Positions 53,390-64,000 of a stretch of 64,000 nucleotides of DNA are shown here, in pieces (within the stretch, counting starts at the first letter, position 1; each line of letters begins with the position of its first letter). The notes beneath the pieces are model-generated. The model did no database searches. It was not told the DNA's origin and saw nothing but the letters and a program-made list of their open reading frames with translations. The DNA lies in contig CAUYUJ010014765.1 in assembly GCA_963575745.1 (NCBI GenBank), forward strand, positions 113,501-177,500, in the 5' to 3' direction. A program made the translations under genes and the position numbers. The DNA comes from Prorocentrum cordatum (Eukaryota; Sar; Dinophyceae; Prorocentrales; Prorocentraceae).

Positions 53390-54395
53390 TTCCGCTGCAT
53401 TCGCGCGCGATCCAGCGTCGCCATCGTGCAAACCGATCTTCTGGCGAGCTCTCGGGCCCTTGTTGCACTGTGTGTCCAAGAGGAGGTGCTGAACCAAGCG
53501 GCACCAGCGCACGCTGAGGTCGCGAATTTCAGGTGGTCACTGGCCGCAGATCAGGTCGAAGAAACACGGGCTGTCGGAGTCAGGATGTTGTCAGGGGTGT
53601 GGCCACCCAGACGGGTCCCTCTGGTGCGGATGTTGCGCGTGCCCCGCCATCACCAGCCTGATCAGCGACAGGGTTTCGGAGTTCCGTCGGGCCCGAGCGG
53701 TTCGGGTCAAGAGTGTGGCTTCGACGTGGGGGAGCGCTTCGCGCGAGGTATCTTCCTGAACCCTTTGGAGTTGCTGGAGGTCCCCGCGGAGGCCGAGCAG
53801 TCAATCCACTGGGTGAACAAACCTGAGTTAGGACATCCATCAGGTTCGCACCTGTCTTTCGGGTACGCAGGCATTCCCTGTTGCAAGCCGTTGTCGAGAC
53901 TGTCAGCTCTCGAAGTCCTGTCGTCCTCGTGCTGTTCATGCTGCGGAGTTGTCAGCTCCGACGGAAGCCCACGCAGGGGCTTCGTGATGCGTGCAGCGGG
54001 GCCCTGGGGAAAGGGGGGACTGAGCAGCTCACACACCTGAAGCTGGGCCAATCCCCCCACTGCAGGAGAGGGGCAAAGGATCTGCGCCCCAGTCGGGCAC
54101 ACGGTGTGCTGCCCGCTGCCCGCCTGGCGCTGCAGGAGGGGGCGGCCGCCCGGCCAGCCCCGCCGCCGCCGCCGCCGAGTCTGTCTCAGTCCCAGGGTGG
54201 GAAGGGCGGCGTGCTCCGAGCGTGTGGCCTCACAGCCGGCGATCGTACACGTGTGCAGGGCATGGGTCGACGAGCGACGCAGAGGGCTTCTGCAGGATCG
54301 GACATCGGCTTCGATGTCGAATCACGGGGGGCCACGAGTAAGCCTTGTTGTTACCGCCTGTAGGGTCAACCCAAGCCAAGACACGCTTGCACGTA
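53390..54395. other. Unassigned DNA with a 222-codon open frame
   Basis: A plus-strand frame at 53372-54040 has mixed composition (EEVLNQAAPAHAEVANFRWS; FLNPLELLEVPAEAEQSIHW) but no recognisable family, and the opposite strand is also open. I do not call it a gene. Confidence 0.3.
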
Positions 54396-54399
54396 GTCC

Positions 54400-54590
54400 T
54401 CTACTCCTCCTCCTCCTCCTCCTCCTCCTCCTACTCCTCCTCCTCCTCCTCCTCCTCCTCCTCCTCCGCCTCCTCCCCCTCCTCCTCCTTCTCCTCCGCC
54501 TCCTCTTCTTCGTCCTTCTCCTTCTCGTCCTCCTCCTCCTCCTACTCCTCCACCTCCTACTCCTCCACCTCCTCCTCCTCGTCATCATCA
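54400..54590 (+). repeat. (TCC)n tract
   Basis: TCC/TAC/TTC repeats that pass directly into CAT repeats. Confidence 0.93.
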
Positions 54591-55660
<1,070 letters not shown>

Positions 55661-55662
55661 CA

Positions 55663-55757
55663 TCGCCAAAAACAGCCGAGATCCACTGCATGGGGGGGGG
55701 AGCGGGGTCCAAGGGCCCTCGCCGATCGGCAAACCAATGAATAAGAAAACGGTTACT
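55663..55757 (+). repeat. Dispersed repeat family C, copy 2
   Basis: CGCCAAAAACAGCCGAGATC, ATGGGGGGGGGAGCGGGGTC and CGCCGATCGGCAAACCAATG follow the order of 43808-43905. Confidence 0.8.
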
Positions 55758-55896
55758 ATCCCTCCTCACGTTGCCCCTGACCTGCCCCCCCCCCGGCCCC
55801 TCCCTCCCCATCCCTCATTCCGGCAACGCCCGCGGGCCTGCGACTGGGCATGCATGTCCTCGCTGCTGACGGCCCTGCGGAAGGGGAAGCGGTCCA

Positions 55897-55924
55897 TTTT
55901 TGATTCTCTCTCTCTCTTTCTTTC

Positions 55925-55956
<32 letters not shown>

Positions 55957-56060
55957 CTTTCTCATCTCTCTATTTCTCTCTCGATTTATCTTTCTTTATG
56001 TTTCTCTCTTTCTCTCTCTCCCTCTCTGTCTCCCTCCCTCTCTATCTCTCTCACCTCTAT
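55897..56060 (+). repeat. (TC)n tract
   Basis: About 160 bp of CT dinucleotides with short T-rich interruptions. Confidence 0.93.
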
Positions 56061-56336
56061 AAATGCCCCGTATCCCCCCGCGTGAGTCCGGGGGCACTGG
56101 TGTTTTTTGCAAGCGAAGTGCGCCCCTGGCTGCGACCGTTTAGAAGGCCACGACTTGTCGCGTGCAGTTTTCCCGCCTCCTCCTCCTCCTCCCTCCTGAT
56201 CCTCTACCTCCTCTTCCTCCTTCTCCTCCTCGCCTTCCCCCTCCTGCACCTCGCGCTTCTCTTCCTCGTCCTCACACTCGAGACGCGACGTCTCCGACCA
56301 CACTGCCAACCACTGGGCTAGCTAAAATAAATTAAA

Positions 56337-57415
56337 TAACTAAGGGCTAAAATTCGCCGGCCCAACGGGCCAGGGCGTGCTAAGATCTCCGGTAACTGGT
56401 TAACAGTATTAACAGTATTTCTAGTTCGCGCGCGCGGGGCGGCCCCTGGGGGTCCCCCGGCGAAAAGTACCCCGACCAACGCCCGGTCGCCGCCCGACCG
56501 CCGCCCGACCACCAAGTCTACTCAGAGATGGTTTTCCTTCTGGGTGCGGCCTCTCAGGCTCCCCAGAGCGCGCTCAGAGTGCCCCAAGAGGCCCCCAAGA
56601 CTGCCCAAGAGGCCCCCGAGACGCCCAAAGAGCGCTCGAAGACGCCGAAGATGACCCCAAGACGGCCCAAAAGGCCCCCAAGACAGCCCAAGAGGCCTCC
56701 AAGACGCCCCAAGAGCCTTCCAAGAGGCCTCCGAAGAGAGCCCCAAGAGGCCAAAATCGTTGATTTTCATTGGTTTTTTCGATGTTTTTTGTGTTCTGGC
56801 TTTTTCGGCTTCCGGACGCTCCAAGACGGCCCAAGAGGCCCCCAAGACCGCTCCAAGACGGCCCACGAAGCTCCCAAGACGGCGCCGAAACGACCCAAGA
56901 GAGCCCTCAAGACGGCCCAAGTGCCGCCCAAGACGGACCAAGAGGCCCCAAGACGGGCCCAAGAGGGACTCAGGAGGGATACCGAGAACTCAAAAATGGA
57001 GCCCTCCGTCCCAGAAGGCGCCCAGGAGGTCCCAAAGAGGCCCCAAGAGGCCTCCAAGAGGCCCCAAGATGTCGCCAAGAGGCCCCAGGAGACTCCCAGG
57101 AGGCCCAAAAGAAGCCCCAGAAGGCTTCAAACATGTCTCCCAGGCGCCCCCGAACGGCCTCTCAACAGACCCCAAGAGGCCCCCCAAAGAAGCATCTTGA
57201 CGACGACTCTATTTCGCCCCATCGAGAGACGACCCCCAGGGAACTGCTTCACCATCAAAACTCCCCACGCAACGCGTCCGAACGACACCCGCCCCCAAGA
57301 GCGCAACATGGGCAACGAACACACAGACAAAAACCAGCGATGCCATATCACGGGCCGGCGGAATGAGCGAAGCGATTCAATAACTAAGGGCTAAAATGCT
57401 CCGGCGAATCTCCGG
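56337..57415 (+). repeat. CCAAGAGGCC module bounded by a direct repeat
   Basis: ATAACTAAGGGCTAAAAT occurs at about 56337 and 57378, about 1,041 bp apart, each followed by a CGCCGGC- or CTCCGGCG-like word. Between them lie an array, the T-rich core (AAAATCGTTGATTTTCATTG at 56753) and a second array as at 38.4-40.1 kb. Confidence 0.82.
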
Positions 57416-57593
57416 GACATCCTCGTCCTGCGAATTCACGACCCCGGTCGACGTTTTCCTATGTCCGGTCGCCCGAGAGTTTCTAGTGCTTGTCTATTGA
57501 CTGTGTAATCTCGCCACCATGTGTCTGCATTCCCGTTTGTCGTTTTCGTCTTCCCGGCGGGCCTCCGGGGCGCGCAGCTGTAAAACCGGGCAC

Positions 57594-57870
57594 GCGCGGG
57601 CTAGAAGTGGGCTACGAGTGGACTAAACGTGGATTCAAAGTGAGCTAAAAGTGGATTCAAAGTGGATTCAAAGTGGGCCAAAAGTGGGCCAGAAGTGGGC
57701 TAGAAGTGGTCTAAGAGTGGGCTAAAAGTGGAGTCAAAGTGAGCTAAAAGTGGATTCAAAGTGGGCTAGAAGTGGATTCAAAATGGGCCAAAAGTGGGCC
57801 AGAAGTGGGCTAGAAGTGGGCTGAAAGTGGGAAAAGAGGAGGAGGAGGAGGAGGAGGAGGAGGAGGAGTG
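57594..57870 (+). repeat. AAAGTGGGCT array and (GGA)n tract
   Basis: About 22 units of 10-12 bp (AAAGTGGGCT, AAAGTGGATTC, GAAGTGGGCT) run to 57830, followed by GGA repeats. Confidence 0.9.
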
Positions 57871-58330
57871 GCTGGCCAATGCCCGCTGAAAAGTAACATG
57901 GTACGCATATGCACTTGCCCCCGCGCCCCTACGCGCACACAGTATAACAGCGCGGGCACCACAGATGCACCAGGGCGCTGCGCCCTCGCAACGATAACAA
58001 CTTTGCCTTCGCCACATGGGCCACACAAGTGCGAAAACATAAACCTGGGAGCCTAAAACCTAAGATAGGCAGGTGGCCAAAACGGCACACGGGAATACGG
58101 TTTCGGCAGACGGAGATACCTAACTGCGTCGAGCCTCAAACCCGAGCCTCTACAAATCGCATGAGACGCGAAGGCAAGACGAGGAAGGAGGCAAATGTGA
58201 AACGGGAGTCGCAGGAAAGCCACGAGCAGGAGAGAGAGCAAAGAAAGCGACGGATGGGGGAAACGGAAACGCACTCTGGGGAACGGGAGGGGAAGGCGAA
58301 CTTGAAAAATAATGGACTTGAATTAAAAAG
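57871..58330. other. Unassigned DNA
   Basis: Nothing recognisable. Open frames are short. Confidence 0.4.
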
Positions 58331-59000
58331 AGACTGTTTTGTAAGTCGGCTCTGGAGGCCCCCCAAAGCACCAAAGATCGCCCCAAGAGGCTTCCAAGAG
58401 TACACCACGAGCTCTGGGGAAGCTCTCGAGAGGCCACAAATACTGCAAAACGAATGAACATTGGCGATTCTTAAATCCTGCACTTCCGCCTACGACGCGC
58501 TTCCGAAACTTGCGCGTGCCCCCGCAAGCCGCTCGGGACGCCCCTTGGGGGCATCGTGAAGTTTTCCTGGGGCCTCTTGGGAGCTCTTGAGGGCCTCCCG
58601 GGGCCCTCTTCGGCGCTGGGGCCTCCGGGACGGCTCCTGGGAGCTCGTTGGGGCCTGCTCGGAGCATCTTTGGGGCCTCGGCGGGGCCCCTTCGGGCGTC
58701 ACGGGAGCCCCTTGTGGACTCTTGGGGACATTTCGCGCCTTTCCAGACGATTCTTGGGGCCTCTGGGAGCTTTCTTGAGGGGGCTTGCGCAAGCCTCGGA
58801 AACGCGTCGGAGGCGGACGTGCGATAAAACAAAAAAACATTGATTCCCGCTTCGGTGTTTCAATTGTTTAGGCATCTCGACTGCTTCCACGAAGCTCTTG
58901 GATAAGTCTTTGAAGCCTCTTGGGGCGATCTTGCTACTGGCGGCTTCCAGGGCCGTCGGGGGTTCGCTTAGACAGCCTTGGAGCACTCTCGGGCTGTCTC
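58331..59000 (-). repeat. CCAAGAGGCC-family module, minus orientation
   Basis: CTTGGGGCCTCTTGGGAGC-type units mostly on the complementary strand, with a core AAAACAAAAAAACATTGATTC at 58828, the complement of the T-rich core. Confidence 0.75.
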
Positions 59001-59121
59001 GGGAGCATCCTGAGCCGTCTTCGGGCCTCCCGGGAGCTCATGTGGACGCCCAGGAGGGCGGCACCTGGGATTTGCCAGAAATGCGGGCGGAGCGTGCTGA
59101 GCCCAGAGGATTTCTATAAAT

Positions 59122-59123
<2 letters not shown>

Positions 59124-59168
<45 letters not shown>
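59124..59168. repeat. (TA)n tract
   Basis: About 22 TA dinucleotides. Confidence 0.95.
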
Positions 59169-59172
<4 letters not shown>

Positions 59173-59289
59173 GGAGGTGAGGGGGTGAGATCGAAGTGGA
59201 ACGGAGAGCCCCCCTACCGGGAAATCGATTTCGGTTTCGTGTTCGTGCGTGCCGTGCGGCGGGCGAGGCGAAGCTGCGTGGGCGGGCGA

Positions 59290-59530
59290 GAAAAGTCTCC
59301 TGTGGCTGAGGCGCGGCCGGACCAAATGTCTCCCTTCCGGGCGGCCGGTGGCCCGCGGTGTCCCGCCGGTGTCCCGCGAAAGTCCCGTGTGGCTGAGGCG
59401 CGGCCGGACCAAATGATTCCCTTCCGGGCGGCCGGTGGCCCGCGGTGTCCCGCCGGTGTCCCGCGGTGTCCCGCGGTGTCCCGCGGTGTCCCGCGCGCGG
59501 TGTCCCGCCGGTGTCCCGCGGTGTCCCGCG
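59290..59530 (+). repeat. GTGTCCCGC repeats and a duplicated unit of about 95 bp
   Basis: GGCTGAGGCGCGGCCGGACC to GTCCCGCCGGTGTCCCGCG occurs twice (from about 59307 and 59391), then GTGTCCCGCG repeats in tandem. Confidence 0.85.
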
Positions 59531-60483
<953 letters not shown>

Positions 60484-60705
60484 TGATTGTGAGAGCGGTT
60501 GTGATATCGATAGTGAGATCGATAGTGAGACCGAATGTGATATCGAGTGTGAGATCGATTGTGAGATCGACTGTGAGATCGATAGTCAGATCAATTGTGA
60601 GATAGATCGAGTGAGATCGATAGTGAGACAGATCGAGGGAGATCGATCGAGCGAGACCGATACTGAGATCGATAGTGAGATCGATAGTGAGACAGATCGA
60701 GTGAG
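60484..60705 (+). repeat. GTGAGATCGATA array
   Basis: About 16 units of 12-14 bp built on GTGAGATCGATA and GAGACAGATCGA. Confidence 0.88.
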
Positions 60706-60879
60706 ACGTTGGTTCCTCCCCCTCCCCGAACCTCCTTATCACCCGAAGGGTGGTCGTATAGGTACATACATAATCACAATGATTGTATATAATAGCATGT
60801 GTACCTTCGTTTGCACATATACCAATATTCTTATTATTGTTAGTATTATTACTACCACTATTATATTATTATTACTGCT

Positions 60880-61540
60880 GATATCTTATATATATGTACA
60901 TATGTACACGTATATATATGTACATATGCGTACACACACATCTATAAACGTATGCAAACACATCTGTATACATATAACTAAACACGTGCCGAAACACATA
61001 CATACACATGTGCATGTACCTGGATATGCCCGTGCACATGCACATGTACATATACATATACAACTGTGTGCATACATAAACGTGTACATGTACATATGAA
61101 TATGCAAATACATTTGCCTGCACATATGCACATACCTACACATATACGTTTACATACATGTATAAACATGCCCATATGTATATACACATACAAATACGTG
61201 AACATATGCATGTGCGTATACAAATATAAGGTACTTCTACACATGTAGATATATATGCGTATATCTGTACATGTGTATATACACCTATACGTGCACGTAT
61301 ACGAATACAAATGAATATACACAGATGCATGATGTATATATATGCATATACATAGTCATGTGCATGCACATATACAAGCATACACATACATGTACATATA
61401 CTTATGTATATGTACATACATATGCACGAACATGTGCCTGAACCTACACATGCATATATACATTTACACCTATACATGTGTCTATTGGTAAATATACATG
61501 CATATGCACATATATATATATACATTAGAATAATCTCGCT
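60880..61540. repeat. Alternating purine-pyrimidine region I
   Basis: About 650 bp of ACATAT, GTACAC and ATGTGC words, nearly continuous alternation of purine and pyrimidine. A second region lies at 63370-63690. Confidence 0.85.
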
Positions 61541-61819
61541 CGTTTCGCGCGCGCTCATGGTCTAGCCAGGCTGGACGGTCGGACTCTTTGGGACATCTAA
61601 TTCATGATAGTTCTTATCCAGAGCTTCCAAGAACGACGAAGACGGCCCAAATGGTTGCCAAGTCTTCCTACGGTCCACCCACGGCGGCCTAAGACAGGCC
61701 CAAGAGGCATTTCGGGGCCCTCCTCTTCGCCGCGGCTGGACGAACCCTGAGGAAGGGGGAGGACAAGGGGAGGTAAAGGGGTTCCCTGGCGGAGAAGGAG
61801 GACGAGGTGGATGGGGAGG

Positions 61820-61904
61820 AAGAGGAAGAGGAGGAGGAGGCGGGGGAGGAGGAGGAGGAGGAGGAGGAGGAGGAGGAGGAGGAGGAGGAGGAGGAGGAGG
61901 AGGA

Positions 61905-61937
<33 letters not shown>

Positions 61938-62075
61938 GAGGAGGAGGAGGAGGAGGAGGAGGAGGAGGAGGAGGAGGAGGAGGAGGAGGAGGAGGAGGAG
62001 GAGAGGAGGAGGGGGAGGAGAGGGAGGAGGGGGGAGGAGGAGGTGGAGTAGGAGGAGGAGGGTGAGGAGGGGACA
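61820..62075 (+). repeat. (GGA)n tract
   Basis: About 250 bp of GGA repeats with a G8 interruption at about 61906, followed by AGCAGCAG words. Confidence 0.95.
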
Positions 62076-62239
62076 AGGAGGAGCAGCAGTAGCAGGAGCA
62101 GCAGCAGCAGCAGGAGCAGGACGAGAAAATCAGAGGGAGGATGCAAGGAGGAGGTGAGCATGCCGTTGGCCACAATGGTGGAACAACGCCTGCTGGCCAA
62201 TCCTGGCCTTGAGCGTCCGGAGGTCTACTCGGGGGCTTA

Positions 62240-62320
62240 TGGGTCGCCGTCGTCGTCGTGGTCGTCGTCGTCGTTTTCTTTGGTGTCGTCATCGTCGTCG
62301 TCGTCGTCATCATCTTGGTC
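62240..62320 (+). repeat. (GTC)n tract
   Basis: GTCGTC repeats with TGG and TCA interruptions. Confidence 0.88.
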
Positions 62321-62474
62321 TCTGGCATATCGGAGCTTGAGGTCCACAGAGGAAGAACAGGAGGAGGAGGAAGAGGAGGAGGAATGATGATATTTCCTTC
62401 TTTTTGCAAGCGTCGCCAAGCTGCCAGGCGAACTTGAAAAAAAAATAGTAATGTTGGAACTCCTTTCTGTTCAA

Positions 62475-62975
62475 GTGCCCTCGGGGCCTCTTTTGGGGCT
62501 CTTTGGGCCTCTTTGGGGCTTTTTGGGGACCTCTTGAGGCCTCCTGGGGGTCTCCTGGGGCGAAGGTCTCGGGTTCCCGGTTCACGTTCCCGATCCTGGG
62601 CCGCGGTTGGGGCCCTGGGGCCGTCTTGGACGTCTCTTCGGCCGTTGTGGAGCCTTCTTGGGGCCATCTTAGTGGCGCTTTTGAACCCCATTGGGCCGCC
62701 TTGGGGCGATCCTCGGGGCCTCTTGGGGCGTCTTGCAGCATCGGGAAGCGGAACAAGCGGAAATACCAAAAGAGTTCAAAAATCTATGGAAAATTAGTGT
62801 TGTTTGGCCTTTTCGAGCTCTCTAGGAAAACATTTTGGAGGTCTCTTTGGTATCTTGGGGGCCTCTTGGGCCGTCTGGAAGCCGTCTTGGGCGTCTTGGA
62901 CCGTGTCGGAAGCCGACTCGGGACCTCTTGTCACGTTTTGGAACCCCCTTGGCCTCTCAGGGCGCCCTCTGAGAA
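62475..62975 (-). repeat. CCAAGAGGCC-family module, minus orientation
   Basis: Units of TCTTTGGGGCCTCTTGGGG and CTTGGGCCGTCTTGG around an A-rich centre (62755-62800), the complement of the plus-strand modules. Confidence 0.75.
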
Positions 62976-63059
62976 GCGAATCGGGAGGGTAGCAAAAGCT
63001 ATCCTGGATGGTTGCGGAATGGCCGACCCCAGGCCGGGGGGGGTCTATATTTGTTTATT

Positions 63060-63369
63060 ACATTGTGTTTTATGAGAGGCTTATATGGTACGCTTGTAAA
63101 ATACATTGGAGTATGATGTGCCACAGTATGCCATACATTCTAATATGACATTATATTACATATGATTGTATTAAACTGTAGTTGACAAGTGTTACGTATA
63201 GTATAACGTGACATGATACGTTGTGTTGCATGATATTATGTTGTATCACAGATCAACAGGCTATATCATATTATACGTGGTTCTATGTACATGAACGAAT
63301 TAAATAAGCTTATATCGCCATATTGTGTCATACCATACTGAATGATACTAGATGGTATTGCCATGCAAT
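63060..63369. other. AT-rich unassigned DNA
   Basis: Contains TATGATAT- and GATACG-like words similar to 34490-35300. No gene. Confidence 0.45.
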
Positions 63370-63690
63370 ATATTACACATATACATATGCACATGCAAAA
63401 ACATGCACGTACACAGATGCATGTACATGTGCGTCCGTATATACATATACATATAAAATTCATGTACATGTGCGTATATAATTACTATACCTATGCATGT
63501 CCAGCTGCATTGAAATCGACATTTACATATACATATACACACATACACACACATATATATATGTCTGCGTACACAGATGCATATCCGTACACATACACTG
63601 CACATATACGTGTACACAAACATAAACATGTACATATCCATATACGTCTACATATACACAGACATGTACATGCTACCAGAGGGAAGCCCC
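63370..63690. repeat. Alternating purine-pyrimidine region II
   Basis: About 320 bp of ACATATACAC, GTACAC and CATGTAC words, like 60880-61540. Confidence 0.85.
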
Positions 63691-63703
63691 GATCTGAATC
63701 TTG

Positions 63704-63905
63704 TTAGGGCTATAGGGATATGGGGATATAGGGCTATAGGGCTATAGGGCTGTAAGGCTATAGGGCTATAGGGCTATAGGGATATGGGGATATAGGACTA
63801 GAGGGTTATAGGGCTGTAAGGCTATAGTGCTATAGGGCTATAGGGCTATAGGGTTCTAAGGCTATAGGGCTATAAGGCTATAGGAAAATAGGGCTGTAGG
63901 GCTAC
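63704..63905 (+). repeat. CTATAGGG array
   Basis: About 23 units of 8-9 bp (GGGCTATAG, GGGATATGG, GGGCTGTAAG). It is not a known telomeric repeat. Confidence 0.92.
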
Positions 63906-64000
63906 GGGGCACCCGGGCGTGCCGCCGAAATCGGCGCCAAACCTCGCCTAACCATATGAATCCGCTAGGACCCCTACAGAGGCAAGCTCTGATTGGGGAA

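Noticed and set aside
63704-63905. CTATAGGG repeats as a telomere
   Set aside because: The array is short, degenerate, internal, and not the TTTAGGG type reported in dinoflagellates.

Overview
This window is nuclear DNA of a dinoflagellate. The most direct evidence is the dinoflagellate spliced leader (DinoSL): a perfect 22-nt copy with two truncated 15-nt copies behind it at 23628-23679, and a 2-mismatch copy at 5434-5455, all on the minus strand. Very high GC, abundant simple repeats, and retroelements with the dinoflagellate-type reverse transcriptase signature (AGCSAATTW before the VDD box) agree. I cannot name the species. I recognise no rRNA, tRNA, snRNA or SL RNA gene, and no convincing conserved host gene; almost all recognisable coding sequence is retrotransposon.

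Three LINE-like (non-LTR) retrotransposons organise the window. Element 1 (minus, 5455 to beyond the left edge) has an SL relict, a zinc-ribbon/coiled-coil ORF1, an endonuclease (EEP), a reverse transcriptase (RT), a CCHC finger and the start of an RNase H; its RT to RNase H frame stays open for 1,039 codons and runs off the window. Element 2 (minus, 23679 to about 14520) has a triple SL, a RanBP-type finger ORF1, an RNase H placed before the EEP, then EEP and RT with C-terminal C2H2 fingers; a 1,513-bp inverted-repeat element with a 7-bp target duplication sits between EEP and RT, and removing it puts the two back in one frame. Element 3 (plus, about 44270-51214) has an unknown N-terminal region, an OTU-like cysteine protease, EEP, RT and a C-terminal finger; it is broken by a 13-bp tandem duplication, an in-frame TAG and several frameshifts. 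A fourth RT fragment lies at 43942-44328.

The rest is repeat: GGA/TCC, GGC, CAT/GAT, TA, TC and alternating purine-pyrimidine tracts; satellites (about 85 bp at 11.8-13.0 kb, 174 bp at 27.9-28.4 kb, about 38 bp at 30.4-31.3 kb, GCACGGCAGAA at 35.7-37.7 kb, CTATAGGG at 63.7 kb); a modular CCAAGAGGCC family in both orientations; and small inverted-repeat elements (a 137-bp MITE with TA target duplication at 6733-6869, and two inverted copies of a 190-200 bp MITE at 33.5-34.0 kb). Some frameshifts could be residual long-read errors; the 13-bp duplication and the 1.5-kb insertion cannot be explained that way.
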